A program made the position numbers and the translations under genes. A stretch of 64,000 nucleotides of DNA from Chitinophagaceae bacterium. GTDB taxonomy: Bacteria > Bacteroidota > Bacteroidia > Chitinophagales > Chitinophagaceae. The notes beneath the pieces were generated by a model. The model made no database searches. It was not told the DNA's origin and worked only from the letters and a program-made list of their open reading frames with translations. The stretch is taken from contig JANINS010000004.1 in assembly GCA_024508725.1 (NCBI GenBank), positions 1,258,163-1,322,162 of the forward strand. The letters are read 5' to 3'. Below, one piece after another: positions 1-9,494 of the stretch (positions are counted from its first letter, which is position 1; every line of letters begins with the position of its first letter).

Positions 1-218
1 TGGCTTTGTTTGTTCCGGATGAAGATGCGTTACTATTCTATAGAAAGATTGCTGAATTCGCTAAAGACCATCTTACAGAAAACGGAGTGATCTTCCTGGA
101 GATCAATGAAGCCTTAGGTGAAGATGTAGTGAAATTGTATAACAACCATGGTTACAAAACCGAACTCAGAAAAGATATGCAGGAAAAAGATCGTATGTTG
201 AAAGCCTGGAACTTCTGA
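1..218 (+). CDS. prmC: Peptide chain release factor glutamine methyltransferase, C-terminal fragment
   Basis: The frame is open to the left edge of the window, so only the last 72 or so codons are present. The fragment begins with an A-L-F-V-P-D-E-D-A-L-L-F-Y-R stretch, which in PrmC/HemK proteins follows the catalytic NPPY motif (that motif would lie outside the window), and ends with the last strand-helix elements of the SAM-methyltransferase fold. PrmC methylates the glutamine of the GGQ motif in release factors RF1 and RF2. The TTG at 6 is an internal leucine codon, not a start. The next gene is convergent. Assignment rests on the short tail, so a related N5-glutamine methyltransferase is the alternative. 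Confidence 0.8.
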   Translation, partial: ALFVPDEDALLFYRKIAEFAKDHLTENGVIFLEINEALGEDVVKLYNNHGYKTELRKDMQEKDRMLKAWNF

Positions 219-251
219 TCAACCTTCCTTATTCCTTATTCCTTATTCCAA

Positions 252-653
252 CTAAGGCTTAACATTCGCCACCACTTTTGCTCCTGCTCTTTTTGCAGCA
301 GCCATTATTTTGAAGAAACTTCCGGTATAAGAAATAGTATCAGCATTGATCACAACAGCCGGAGTGTCCATAAATGCTCTTGCTTTATTCACTTCAAAGC
401 TGATCATCGAATCCAGCATATTCTCAGCCAGCGGTTGCTGACCTAAATACATCTTATTATCCTTATCTATTGAAACAACAATGTTTTGTTTACTCTTCGT
501 ATCACCTTTACCTCGTGGATTGTTTACCCTTACAATATTAGGATTCGCAAGAGTGGAAACGATCAGGAAGAACAATAGCAGGATGAACAGGATGTCGTTC
601 AACGCTCCTGTATGTACTTCCGGATGTGCCCTTAATCTTTTCCTGATGTCCAT
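252..653 (-). CDS. exbD: ExbD/TolR-type biopolymer transport protein
   Basis: This 133-residue protein has a short cytoplasmic N-terminus, one membrane segment at about residues 19-38, and a periplasmic domain. The segment starts L-N-D-I-L-F, carrying the membrane aspartate that ExbD and TolR use in proton translocation. It follows the ExbB-like gene by 53 bases on the same strand, so the two form a pair that would energise an outer-membrane process through a TonB- or TolA-like partner. No tonB or tolA is in the window, so TonB versus Tol function cannot be decided. Length is normal for the family. Confidence 0.85.
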   Translation of the reverse strand: MDIRKRLRAHPEVHTGALNDILFILLLFFLIVSTLANPNIVRVNNPRGKGDTKSKQNIVVSIDKDNKMYLGQQPLAENMLDSMISFEVNKARAFMDTPAVVINADTISYTGSFFKIMAAAKRAGAKVVANVKP

Positions 654-706
654 ACGCTAATGTTCTAACTAAACTAAAAACTGAAAACCCTAAACTAAAA
701 ATTGTT

Positions 707-1393
707 TTATCTCGTCGGCTCCTGCAGTATATCTAAAAACTCTGCACTTGCCGCTTCCATTTTGTACGCTGTTTTATCGATCTGTGTGGTGAGGTAGTTA
801 TGACCTACATAAGCAATCAAACCAATGATCAAACCCGTTGCTGAAGTGATCATCTTTGTATAGATACCACCTGCAATTCCATTCAATGTTAGTTCACCTG
901 TTGAGGCAATGCTATAGAACAACTGCACCATACCAACGATGGTTCCCAAAAATCCAAACATTGGTGCAATACCAGCGATCAGACTAAGTATAGAAAGATT
1001 TTTTTCCATCTTATACATCTCCAGCTTACCCACGTTCTCCATGCTTTTCTCAATGGAATCGATCGGTTTACCAATACGCTGTAATCCTTTATCAATAATT
1101 CTTGCCACAGGATTATTGGTGTTCTTTGCCAAAGCTCTTGCAGCACTGATGTTGCCCGTGATGATATTATCACGAATGATGTTCATGAAGTTATTGTCGA
1201 TCTTAGATGCATTTCGAATAGCGATCAATCTTTCGAAGAATACAAACAATGCAGCTGCAAACAAGAGATACAATGGATACATGATCCAGCCACCTTGCTG
1301 CAACAAAGAGAATAACGATATCGACTTATCTGAACCCTGAACCGCATTAGCAGCTCGTTGCACCGAATCTACAGCCTGTAACAAAATGCCCAT
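707..1393 (-). CDS. exbB: ExbB/TolQ/MotA-family proton channel protein
   Basis: The 228-residue protein shows three membrane segments, at about residues 35-58, 132-158 and 176-200, in the ExbB/TolQ layout with a large cytoplasmic loop between the first and second. The second segment contains the G-F-L-G-T-I-V-G-M stretch that marks the family. With the ExbD-like product of the next gene it should form the inner-membrane motor that couples the proton gradient to outer-membrane work. It is the first gene of a two-gene unit. Family assignment is firm; the exact system served is not. Confidence 0.87.
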   Translation of the reverse strand: MGILLQAVDSVQRAANAVQGSDKSISLFSLLQQGGWIMYPLYLLFAAALFVFFERLIAIRNASKIDNNFMNIIRDNIITGNISAARALAKNTNNPVARIIDKGLQRIGKPIDSIEKSMENVGKLEMYKMEKNLSILSLIAGIAPMFGFLGTIVGMVQLFYSIASTGELTLNGIAGGIYTKMITSATGLIIGLIAYVGHNYLTTQIDKTAYKMEAASAEFLDILQEPTR

Positions 1394-1550
1394 GGGTAAG
1401 AAGTATTATGGATAAATGTACTTGCAATGAACAAATCAACGACCAATGTGTGAATAAATTTCACTGTTACTGCTTTTTATGAAAGCTTTTGCACAACAGT
1501 GGATGAAGTGTGGATTATTATGTTGCCAGCTTAGTTACGCTATGTAGCTT

Positions 1551-1580
1551 TTGTTGCGTCGCACTCTTCGACTGCTGTAC
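1551..1580 (+). repeat. Intergenic repeat family, copy 1 of 7
   Basis: Contains GTTGCGTCGCACTCTT at 1553-1568, then a diverged stretch and GTACTTG. The same core occurs in six other intergenic spacers of this window (5251, 16896, 21624, 26082, 54821 and 59586). This copy lies between exbB and the YceI-like gene. Confidence 0.65.
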
Positions 1581-1641
1581 TTGCCTGTACACTCAACAAC
1601 AGAAACAGTTTTGTACTGCAACAATCATAGTAACAAAAAAA

Positions 1642-1665
1642 GAGCTGCCCTGTTACGAGCAGCTC
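1642..1665 (-). terminator. Rho-independent terminator after the YceI-like gene
   Basis: A 7-bp perfect stem (GAGCTGC/GCAGCTC, 1642-1648 with 1659-1665) is followed on the minus strand by a run of seven T. It starts 23 bases past the stop codon of the YceI-like gene. Confidence 0.8.
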
Positions 1666-1687
1666 AGTATTACCATTGATCTTTGGT

Positions 1688-2359
1688 TTATTGCTTTTTT
1701 GCCTGCAAGTCCAACTCAATATTCACTTTCTCAGAAATGAATTTATCGCCCAGCGTTTTATCGTTGCCGTAATTCATATTCCATTGTCTTCTGTCGATAT
1801 CGAAGTTGCCTTTTGCTTTTAAAGTGTTGTCATCAAGATCCACTTTCGCAGGGAAAGTGATATTCTTCGTTACATCTTTCAAAGTAAGATTACCACTGAT
1901 GCTGAAATTGGCACCTTCAACGATCGAACTGTCACCCCCATTCTTTGTATATGGTTCTACTTTCGTGATCTCGAATTTTGCAGTTCCAAACTTCTCTGCA
2001 TCGAAGAAATCGCCACTCATCAAATGCGGACGTAACTTATCATCAAACATTCCACCTTTCTCATCCAGGTCCATTGATCTGATGTTGATGATGAAGCTGC
2101 CACCAGTAATTTGATTTCCACTCACTGCCACATTCCCGGAAGAAAGACGGAATGTTCCTTTGTGGTTCTTTCCTACTCCATTGCCAGTGAACCGAAGTTT
2201 AGAAACCGAAGTGTCTACCACGAACTGCTGACCTTGTACTTCTGCAGCTTTTTGTTCGTCGGTGATGGTTGCATTGTCTCCTTTAGGAGCATCGTTACAA
2301 GCTGTGATCGTCATAGCAGTAAGTGTGCCTGCCATGAAAACATAGATAAAGCGTTTCAT
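1688..2359 (-). CDS. YceI-like lipocalin-fold lipoprotein
   Basis: The 223-residue product starts with a lipoprotein signal (hydrophobic residues 4-19 ending T-I-T-A-C, lipid-anchored Cys at about 21). The rest fits the YceI family: V-D-T-S-V-S-K-L-R-F-T-G near residue 49, a G-G-S-F-I-I-N-I-R-S-M-D-L-D stretch, M-S-G-D-F-F-D-A-E-K-F near 115, and a closing G-D-K-F-I-S-E-K-V-N-I-E-L strand. YceI proteins form a small beta-barrel that binds isoprenoid-like lipids. It is single, with its own terminator downstream. The physiological ligand is unknown. Confidence 0.85.
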   Translation of the reverse strand: MKRFIYVFMAGTLTAMTITACNDAPKGDNATITDEQKAAEVQGQQFVVDTSVSKLRFTGNGVGKNHKGTFRLSSGNVAVSGNQITGGSFIINIRSMDLDEKGGMFDDKLRPHLMSGDFFDAEKFGTAKFEITKVEPYTKNGGDSSIVEGANFSISGNLTLKDVTKNITFPAKVDLDDNTLKAKGNFDIDRRQWNMNYGNDKTLGDKFISEKVNIELDLQAKKQ

Positions 2360-2458
2360 TGATAATGTTTAGTTTGGGTAGAATGCTTACAAAAACCGTG
2401 CATTTCAGCCGGTTAAACATATTCGGTTTACTTTAGTAAAGTCAATGCAACGATGTGT

Positions 2459-3979
2459 ATGAAGAAAACAACCTGGTTATTGGTCGGATTTCTTGTATTA
2501 AAATTCATCCTCCAATACAGTCTTATCAACCCTGCCTATGATCTTCAAAGAGACGAGTACCTGCATCTCGACCAGGGAGATCATTTAGCATGGGGATATA
2601 TCTCAGTGCCACCAGTCACTTCATGGATATCTTACCTCATCAAATTATTGGGTGGAAGTGTTTTTTGGGTAAAGTTCTTCCCGCTATTGTTTGGCTGCCT
2701 TACACTGATATTACTTTGGAAAATAGTGGAACTGCTAAAAGGAGGAACTTTTGCGTTCTTACTTACCGGAACTGCTTTCCTCTTGTCACCAATTCTCCGA
2801 CTCAACATACTTTTCCAGCCCAACAGCCTCGATGTTTTTGCATTTACCTGGGTTTATTATAGCCTTATTCAATTCTTCACCTCAGGCAAAAACAAGTGGA
2901 TTTACATTACATCAGTAGCTGCAGCTTTTGGCTTCCTGAGCAAATACAATATTGCTTTTCTGTTGGCTTCACTCGCACCTGCCTTACTTCTAACCAAACA
3001 GCGTGTGGTATTTGCCAATAAACATCTTTACATCGCTGCGGTAATTGCTTTGTTATTGATCTCTCCTAATCTAATCTGGCAGTATCGCAACAATTTTCCT
3101 ACACTGCACCAGTTAAAAGAACTGCAGGATACACAGTTGGTTCATGTGAACAGAACAGATTTTTTGAAAGAGCAATTACTATTCACGATCGGTGCTTTCT
3201 TCATATTCATGGCAGCATTTATTGGCTTTGCTATCTATAAGCCATTTTCAAAGTATCGTTTTATAGTATGGAGTTTCATTCTTGCAATAACCTTGTTCAC
3301 ATTGATGAAGGCAAAAAGCTATTATGCCCTGGGATTGTACCCTATTCTCCTACCGTTCGGATGTGTTTACCTTGAACACCTGCTTTCAAATGGATGGAAA
3401 AGATATTTGCAACCTGTAGCCGTAGCTGTTGTTGTGGTGATGGCTATTCCTTTTCTTTTATTAGCGTTTCCTATTAAAGATCCTCAACAACTAGCTGGTG
3501 ATCTTTCCATGCATAAAAAACTAGGCATGCTACGATGGGAAGATGGGAAGGAACACAACCTGCCGCAAGACTTTGCCGACATGCTGGGATGGAGAGAATT
3601 AGCCGCTAAAGCCGATAGTGCCTGGAATCTTATTCAAGATAAAGAGCACTCCATCGTTCTTTGCGACAACTACGGCCAGGCTGGTGCTATCAACTATTAT
3701 TCTACATACAAAAATATCAATGCTGTTTCTTACAATGCAGATTACATCAATTGGATCCGGTTAAACAAACCGATCAAAAACATTATTCGTGTGTACGATG
3801 CAGGTGAGGCAGAACAAGACATGCCGAAACTGCTATCATTGTTTGATGAAGTTAAGCAGATCGGCAGCATCGAAAACAAAGATGCCAGGGAGTTTGGTAC
3901 TACAATCCTCCTGCTAAAAGGTGCTAAGCTGGATGTGAACAAAGTGATTGCTGAAGATATCAAGGAGAAGAAGTACTAA
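2459..3979 (+). CDS. GT-C type glycosyltransferase, GT39/ArnT-like membrane protein
   Basis: A 506-residue polytopic membrane protein. Its first luminal loop carries L-Q-R-D-E-Y-L-H-L-D-Q, the acidic motif used by GT39-family and ArnT-like enzymes that move sugars from polyprenyl phosphate carriers. About ten hydrophobic segments fill residues 5-345 and a soluble tail follows. I prefer the ATG at 2459, which opens with M-K-K-T-T-W, over the one six bases upstream. It is followed by a terminator shared with the convergent acyl-CoA dehydrogenase. Donor and acceptor are unknown. Confidence 0.75.
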   Translation: MKKTTWLLVGFLVLKFILQYSLINPAYDLQRDEYLHLDQGDHLAWGYISVPPVTSWISYLIKLLGGSVFWVKFFPLLFGCLTLILLWKIVELLKGGTFAFLLTGTAFLLSPILRLNILFQPNSLDVFAFTWVYYSLIQFFTSGKNKWIYITSVAAAFGFLSKYNIAFLLASLAPALLLTKQRVVFANKHLYIAAVIALLLISPNLIWQYRNNFPTLHQLKELQDTQLVHVNRTDFLKEQLLFTIGAFFIFMAAFIGFAIYKPFSKYRFIVWSFILAITLFTLMKAKSYYALGLYPILLPFGCVYLEHLLSNGWKRYLQPVAVAVVVVMAIPFLLLAFPIKDPQQLAGDLSMHKKLGMLRWEDGKEHNLPQDFADMLGWRELAAKADSAWNLIQDKEHSIVLCDNYGQAGAINYYSTYKNINAVSYNADYINWIRLNKPIKNIIRVYDAGEAEQDMPKLLSLFDEVKQIGSIENKDAREFGTTILLLKGAKLDVNKVIAEDIKEKKY

Positions 3980-3986
3980 AAAGAAA

Positions 3987-4006
3987 AATCCCGCCGAAGC
4001 GGGATT
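3987..4006. terminator. Bidirectional terminator between two convergent genes
   Basis: Perfect 8-bp stem AATCCCGC/GCGGGATT with a CGAA loop, an A-rich stretch on the left, placed between the stop codons of the glycosyltransferase (3979) and the acyl-CoA dehydrogenase (4011). Confidence 0.8.
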
Positions 4007-4010
4007 CAAA

Positions 4011-5165
4011 CTATTTCAATATCGCCCTGCTGATCACAATTCGCTGTACCTCGCTGGTACCTTCATATATCTGTGTGATCTTCGCATCTCTCATCAACCT
4101 TTCTACATGGTATTCTTTCACAAATCCATATCCACCATGTATCTGCACAGCTTCAACAGTCGTCCACATCGCTGTTTCAGAAGAAAATACTTTTGCCATC
4201 GAAGAGCTTAAAGCATAATCCAATCCATTATCTTTCTCCCATGCTGCTTTCAAACAAAGCAATCTTGCTGCTTCGATTTTAGTAGCCATATCAGCCAGCT
4301 TAAACTGTATCGCCTGGTGCTGAGCGATCTCTTTTCCAAAAGCTTTCCTCTCTTTTGAATATTTCAATGCCAGTTCGTATGCACCACTCGCAATTCCCAA
4401 AGCCTGTGAAGCAATACCTATTCTTCCACCGGCTAAGGTTTTCATGGCGAAAGTGAAACCAAATCCATCTGCTCCTATCCTGTTCTCTTTAGGAACTTTT
4501 ACATCATTGAACAAGATCGTATGTGTATCGCTCCCACGAATACCTAATTTATTTTCTTTCGCTGCAACAGTTACTCCCGGCCAGTTCTTTTCAACGATCA
4601 AACAGTTGATGCCTTTGCTTCCTTTTCCCGGATCGGTCTGGGCCATCACTAAGTAAACTTCGGCAGACGATCCATTGGTGATCCAGTTCTTCGTTCCGTT
4701 CAACAGGTAATAATCTCCCATATCTTCAGCAGTGGTACGCTGAGATGTTGCATCACTTCCTGCTTCCGGCTCACTTAATAAAAATGCACCAATGTATAAC
4801 TCACCATCTTTTTTGCCCTGTGCAAGCGGCGTTAAGTATTTCTGCTTTTGTTCTTCATTACCATAAGCTTCCAATCCCCAGCAAACAAGACTGTTGTTCA
4901 CGCTCATTGCCACACTCACACTGGCATCGATCTTCGATATCTCTTCCATAGCCAGTACATAACTCACTGTATCCATTCCTGAACCGCCATATTGCGGATC
5001 AACCATCATTCCCATAAAACCCAGATCAGCCAGCTGCATGATCTGCTCACGGGGAAATTTCTGTTGCTCGTCTCTTTCAATAACACCTGGTAAACACTCA
5101 TTACGGGCAAAATCTCTTGCCGCTTTCTGGATCATCAAATGCTCTTCGCTCAATTGAAAATGCAT
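4011..5165 (-). CDS. Acyl-CoA dehydrogenase
   Basis: The 384-residue protein has the full acyl-CoA dehydrogenase layout: an N-terminal helical domain starting F-Q-L-S-E-E-H, a central beta domain with the FAD-contacting L-S-E-P-E-A-G-S-D segment near residue 130, and a C-terminal helical domain. The catalytic base is present at Glu368 in Y-E-G-T-S-E. It oxidises acyl-CoA thioesters to enoyl-CoA and passes electrons to ETF. The sequence resembles short-chain/butyryl-CoA dehydrogenases, but chain length is an inference. No other beta-oxidation genes lie beside it. Confidence 0.9.
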   Translation of the reverse strand: MHFQLSEEHLMIQKAARDFARNECLPGVIERDEQQKFPREQIMQLADLGFMGMMVDPQYGGSGMDTVSYVLAMEEISKIDASVSVAMSVNNSLVCWGLEAYGNEEQKQKYLTPLAQGKKDGELYIGAFLLSEPEAGSDATSQRTTAEDMGDYYLLNGTKNWITNGSSAEVYLVMAQTDPGKGSKGINCLIVEKNWPGVTVAAKENKLGIRGSDTHTILFNDVKVPKENRIGADGFGFTFAMKTLAGGRIGIASQALGIASGAYELALKYSKERKAFGKEIAQHQAIQFKLADMATKIEAARLLCLKAAWEKDNGLDYALSSSMAKVFSSETAMWTTVEAVQIHGGYGFVKEYHVERLMRDAKITQIYEGTSEVQRIVISRAILK

Positions 5166-5185
5166 GGGGTTCTTTTTTCTGGCGG

Positions 5186-5193
5186 CAAAAATA
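5186..5193 (-). promoter_or_regulatory. Candidate -7 element for the acyl-CoA dehydrogenase
   Basis: On the minus strand TATTTTTG fits the Bacteroidota TAnnTTTG -7 element and lies 20 bases upstream of the start codon. No convincing -33 TTG is seen at the right distance. Confidence 0.35.
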
Positions 5194-5250
5194 AGCTAAC
5201 AGGTGTTAGGTTGATAATTATTTTGAGCCCAGCTTTAGCCTTTCATGGTA

Positions 5251-5276
5251 TCGTTCCTTGCGTCGCACCCTTGTAC
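5251..5276 (+). repeat. Intergenic repeat family, copy 2 of 7
   Basis: CTTGCGTCGCACCCTTGTAC at 5257-5276 matches the family core. It sits in the divergent spacer between the acyl-CoA dehydrogenase and the DUF3592-like gene. Confidence 0.7.
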
Positions 5277-5359
5277 TGCAGTTCTTTATTCACTTTTCAA
5301 GACTTATACTTGCCAAATGCAACAAATTATCAATATTTAGCCTTTCAAAAAACCTATAA

Positions 5360-6478
5360 ATGAATTCCCCCAACGAAAAACAACTCGTTTCAGAAGTTGT
5401 GCAAATGCTGCGAGACAAATACGACGAGTTAGACATCACCCTTTACCTGAGAGAAAAAGGCCTCGAACCTGAACAAATCGCACCCATCATCGAAGCTGCA
5501 AAAACCGAAAGGCTTGCCGAAAAGATGACCTACCTGCCACAACGCAATAAACGCATCTTCTGGATACTGGTTGCTATTACTATATTGGTACTCATCATCG
5601 ATTTTTTTGTGCTTCCTTCAGCCAGCCTGATCGGTTATTCAACTATGTTATCAATACTGGGTTCCGGCGTATTCGTCTTCTGCTGCTACCTGTTGATATT
5701 ACATTATAAAACCTGGACACCCGAGTTCTTAAAACACCGGGATACACCCAAATACAACTTCAGCTTTCTTCCCATTTTCATCATCCCGGCGGTTATTGTA
5801 TTCTTCATTATGTCGTGGGTATTCGATGCTAAAGCGAAAAGCGATCTTACTGCCAACATGGAAAGAACTACCGGAACCATCATGGACGGTCATTCCTATT
5901 CTTCCCGGAAATTCGATTTTACCGAAGTAACGGTTCAGTTTAAAACCAAAACCGGCCAATTACTCACCATCAATAAAGACATCAGTAAATACGACTTTAA
6001 AGAATTTTATAAAGGGCAAACCGTTGATGTACTCTATTCAAAAAACAATCCCCAGATCATCGAAATACTTACCGATAGAATGAGTGCACAGGATGTAACC
6101 CACTCAGAAGAACGAGATATCAGGATCCCTGACTTGTTATCTTTATTCAATACAAAGCCTGATGATATATCTGCTAAACTGGATAAGATCACCTTCGGAT
6201 GGAATCACACTTCACCTGGCGATACATGGATCAACAACAGGAAAAACATCCTCTTACAAATGAACGATCAATACATGGTGCTCACCAGCCAGGGATCAGG
6301 AGCACTTCTTTATCCGAAACAATTACTGGCAGCCGGTTTTACCCGTGTTGGCGAAGCTGCTAATATGCCTTACTCTCTGGCTCCTCAAACTTTTGAGAAT
6401 GATCAATTCACCGTGATCGTTAAAACGAGCAGGGTACAAGACCAGTTTATAAACACACTTACCATCACCAGGAAATAA
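5360..6478 (+). CDS. DUF3592-like membrane protein
   Basis: The 372-residue protein starts with a soluble helical segment (1-65), then three membrane helices at about 68-88, 92-116 and 130-152, then a soluble region. Residues 170-240 have a G-T-I-M-D-G ... V-Q-F-K-T-K-T-G ... Y-K-G-Q-T-V-D-V-L-Y pattern, which resembles DUF3592 domains in membrane proteins of unknown role. The last 120 residues are not recognised. It is 44 bases upstream of the S9 peptidase and may be co-transcribed. No function is claimed. Confidence 0.6.
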   Translation: MNSPNEKQLVSEVVQMLRDKYDELDITLYLREKGLEPEQIAPIIEAAKTERLAEKMTYLPQRNKRIFWILVAITILVLIIDFFVLPSASLIGYSTMLSILGSGVFVFCCYLLILHYKTWTPEFLKHRDTPKYNFSFLPIFIIPAVIVFFIMSWVFDAKAKSDLTANMERTTGTIMDGHSYSSRKFDFTEVTVQFKTKTGQLLTINKDISKYDFKEFYKGQTVDVLYSKNNPQIIEILTDRMSAQDVTHSEERDIRIPDLLSLFNTKPDDISAKLDKITFGWNHTSPGDTWINNRKNILLQMNDQYMVLTSQGSGALLYPKQLLAAGFTRVGEAANMPYSLAPQTFENDQFTVIVKTSRVQDQFINTLTITRK

Positions 6479-6522
6479 GCATCGTTTTTTATACAGTATT
6501 TTAGCGTTGATAAACCTTACCA

Positions 6523-8883
6523 ATGAACTACAAACTGCTTGGAGCTGCTTTGCTCATATCTTTTACTTCTTTTGGCCAGAAGCTCAATAAACTCACTGTA
6601 GAGAAGATCATGAGAGATCCTAAATGGATCGGCACCTCTCCTTCCAACCCATCATGGAGTATCGATGGCAAAACACTCTACTTCTACTGGAACCCCGAGA
6701 AAGCAACAAGTGATTCGCTGTACTTCATCAGTCTTGACAATAAAAAACCGCAGAAAGCCACTACGCAGCAAAAAAGAACACTCGTTACTGCTGACGATAT
6801 CACGTACAACAGCAATAAAACGGCTTATGTCTATGTAAAAGACGGCGATGTCTTTTATACTGAACTAAAACCCGTAAGAACAAAACTCGTAACGCAAACC
6901 ACAGAAAGAGAAAACAACCCTGTATTCTCTTTTGGTGAGCAGAAGATCGTATATAACAGAGGCGGCAATCTCTATAGCTGGGATATTGCTACCGGCGAAA
7001 CACAGCAACTCACCAACATAAAAACCGAAACCCGCCAGAGAGGCAAAGACACTACCCAACAGGAACAATGGCTACGCAGAGACCAGCTCGAATACTTTGA
7101 AGTGTTGAAGCAACGCAAACAAAAAAGAGAAGAAGCCGAAGCGTACAACAAGAACACTGCGGCAAAAGAATTACGCAGCATCTTAATAGCTGAAGATAAA
7201 AGAGTGCAGGCACTGAATGTTAGTCCGGGTGGAAGATTTATCACCTTCAGCTTGTTTCGTGCAAATACAACAGGCATAAACACCATCGTTCCCAGCTATG
7301 TAACAGAGTCAGGATTCACGACTGATATACCCGGCAGAACGAAAGTGGGTGCTCCAAGAGGCACATCAGAATTCTTTTTATACGATCGTGAGAAAGATAC
7401 CGTCTACTCTATCAAAGCCGATTCTATTCCCGGCATTAAAGACTTACCGGATTATTTACAAGACTATCCTAAGCTTCTTGCGGAAAGAAAAAAGAAGAAC
7501 GCTAACCGCAATGTCACCTTTAGTTGGGTGAGCTGGTCTCCCAAAGGTCAGAATGCAGTGGTAGAGATCACGGCCGATGATAATAAGGATCGCTGGATCA
7601 TGTTGGTTGATCTGGAGACAGGAAAGCTGAAACTACTCGACAGGCAAAGAGACGAAGCATGGATCGGTGGACCAGGCATTAACTTCGGTGCTGTTGGCTG
7701 GATAGACGAAAACACCTTCTGGTTCCAGTCTGAAGCTACGGGCTACTCACATCTTTATACCATTGATGTTCGTTCAGGCAGCAAACGCCAGCTCACCAGT
7801 GGTAAATATGAAGTGCAACAGGCGCAACTCTCTAAAGACAAAAAATATTTCTACATCATCACCAACGAAGTACATCCCGGCGAAAAACAATTCTATCGTT
7901 TATCCATTGCCGATGGAAAGAAAGACCGCATCACAACCATGACTGGTAACAACCAGGTCACCCTTTCTCCTGATGAAAGCAAAATAGCAGTAATTTATTC
8001 TTACAGCACCAAGCCTGGTGAATTATACATTCAGGATAATAAACCCAATGCATCAACTGAGCAGATCACCAACCTCGGCAGAAGTGAAGAATTCATGTCG
8101 TACAACTGGCGTGATCCTGAGATCGTCACATTTACCGCAAGAGATGGTGCCACGGTGTATGCTCGTTTGTATAAACCGGCCAACCCGCATCCCAATAAAC
8201 CTGCAGTATTGTTTGTACATGGTGCAGGCTACCTGCAGAATGCACACAAATGGTGGAGCACTTATTTCAGGGAATACATGTTCAATAATATGCTGGCTGA
8301 TGAAGGCTATTATGTATTGGACATTGACTACCGTGCAAGTGCAGGTTACGGCAGGGATTTCCGCACAGGCATCTATCGCCACATGGGCGGAAAAGATCTT
8401 ACTGACCAGGTAGATGGTGTGAACTGGCTGGTGAAGACCTACGGTATAAACCCAAAGAACGTAGGACTCTATGGTGGTTCTTACGGAGGCTTCATCACTT
8501 TGATGGGTTTGTTTACAGAGCCGGATGTATTTGCTGCAGGTGCTGCTTTACGTTCTGTTACCAACTGGTCTAACTACAATCATGGTTATACGTCTAACAT
8601 TTTGAATGAACCTTTTACTGATAGTATCGCTTACCGAAGAAGTTCGCCTTTATATTTTGCTGAAGGATTAAAAGGAAAGCTGGTAATGCTACATGGCATG
8701 ATCGACACCAATGTGCACTTCCAGGATATTGTACAGCTAACGCAACGACTGATCGAGCTGGGAAAAGATAACTGGGACCTTGCCGTTTACCCGATGGAAG
8801 ATCATGGCTTTGTAGAACCGAGTAGCTGGACAGATGAATACAAACGTATTTATAAGTTGTTTGAAGAAGTGTTGAAAAAGTAA
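6523..8883 (+). CDS. S9-family prolyl oligopeptidase, DPP4-like secreted peptidase
   Basis: A 786-residue protein with a signal peptide (cleavage near residue 18), an N-terminal beta-propeller of the DPP IV type (about 40-520), and a C-terminal alpha/beta hydrolase domain. The catalytic triad can be placed: Ser653 in G-G-S-Y-G-G, Asp728 in H-G-M-I-D-T-N-V-H-F, and His761 in M-E-D-H-G-F. Such enzymes remove dipeptides or cut short peptides after proline in the periplasm. Length matches the family (700-800). The DPP IV double-Glu motif was not confirmed, so exact specificity is open. Confidence 0.9.
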   Translation: MNYKLLGAALLISFTSFGQKLNKLTVEKIMRDPKWIGTSPSNPSWSIDGKTLYFYWNPEKATSDSLYFISLDNKKPQKATTQQKRTLVTADDITYNSNKTAYVYVKDGDVFYTELKPVRTKLVTQTTERENNPVFSFGEQKIVYNRGGNLYSWDIATGETQQLTNIKTETRQRGKDTTQQEQWLRRDQLEYFEVLKQRKQKREEAEAYNKNTAAKELRSILIAEDKRVQALNVSPGGRFITFSLFRANTTGINTIVPSYVTESGFTTDIPGRTKVGAPRGTSEFFLYDREKDTVYSIKADSIPGIKDLPDYLQDYPKLLAERKKKNANRNVTFSWVSWSPKGQNAVVEITADDNKDRWIMLVDLETGKLKLLDRQRDEAWIGGPGINFGAVGWIDENTFWFQSEATGYSHLYTIDVRSGSKRQLTSGKYEVQQAQLSKDKKYFYIITNEVHPGEKQFYRLSIADGKKDRITTMTGNNQVTLSPDESKIAVIYSYSTKPGELYIQDNKPNASTEQITNLGRSEEFMSYNWRDPEIVTFTARDGATVYARLYKPANPHPNKPAVLFVHGAGYLQNAHKWWSTYFREYMFNNMLADEGYYVLDIDYRASAGYGRDFRTGIYRHMGGKDLTDQVDGVNWLVKTYGINPKNVGLYGGSYGGFITLMGLFTEPDVFAAGAALRSVTNWSNYNHGYTSNILNEPFTDSIAYRRSSPLYFAEGLKGKLVMLHGMIDTNVHFQDIVQLTQRLIELGKDNWDLAVYPMEDHGFVEPSSWTDEYKRIYKLFEEVLKK

Positions 8884-8963
8884 ATAAAGTATAGAAGTAT
8901 ATAAGCTAAACACACAGCGTTAAAGCAAACAAATACCAGGCATTATATTTCATTATTGCAAAC

Positions 8964-9311
8964 ATGAAACTACTTGTTATCATACTCAGTCTCATTAATG
9001 GAGGCTATATGTTACTCGATGGCATTTACGTAATGCTGAAGGGCAGGTATATTGGTCCACCCAAACCCGGACCATGGGCAAATCTGTTTCAATACTTCGG
9101 TGTTGATGTTTTCAAACTCGGACCTTTATTCGTGTTGTTTGGTATGGCATGGCTCAGCTTTGTTCTTGGTATTCTAACGCATCAAAGCTGGGCTTATATG
9201 TTGGGCATATTGATCGCTGTTCTTACGTTGTGGTATTTACCGGTGGGGACGGTGTTTTCGATTGTTGTGCTGGTAGTGTTGATGGGGATGAGAAGTAAGG
9301 TGGGAGTTTGA
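8964..9311 (+). CDS. Small polytopic membrane protein of unknown function
   Basis: A 115-residue protein with four hydrophobic stretches, at about residues 2-26, 50-72, 74-90 and 92-110. A polar loop between the first two carries G-P-P-K-P-G-P-W. I do not recognise the family. It stands alone, 80 bases after the S9 peptidase, and is the last ordinary-looking gene before the cassette-like stretch. GC and codon use resemble the genes to its left. Confidence 0.55.
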   Translation: MKLLVIILSLINGGYMLLDGIYVMLKGRYIGPPKPGPWANLFQYFGVDVFKLGPLFVLFGMAWLSFVLGILTHQSWAYMLGILIAVLTLWYLPVGTVFSIVVLVVLMGMRSKVGV

Positions 9312-9375
9312 CCTGACGGTTAGAAGGCGATATCGGTTCAGGTATTTCCGAAGGCGGGATATTTTGTGACATCCA

Positions 9376-9396
9376 GCCTGGCAACTAAAGTTAAAT
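9376..9396 (+). repeat. Spacer module copy 1 next to the orphan ORFs
   Basis: Reads GCCTGG, then CAACTAAAGTTAAAT. A closely similar run (GCCTGG, then AACTGAAGCTAAAT) stands at 10045-10064 in the next spacer. The two 180-200-base spacers on either side of the orphan ORF at 9515-9982 therefore look related. Confidence 0.55.
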
Positions 9397-9494
9397 AGAA
9401 TTAGTGCGAATCCGGTCACACTAAACTAAAGATGAAAAGCCAAACAACTGCTGATGAATTTATTGCGTCTGCCGCTCTTTTGACATATTTTGTT

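Noticed and set aside
6-8. TTG as the start of the first gene
   Set aside because: The frame is open to the window edge and the protein begins in mid-domain, so TTG is an internal Leu codon.
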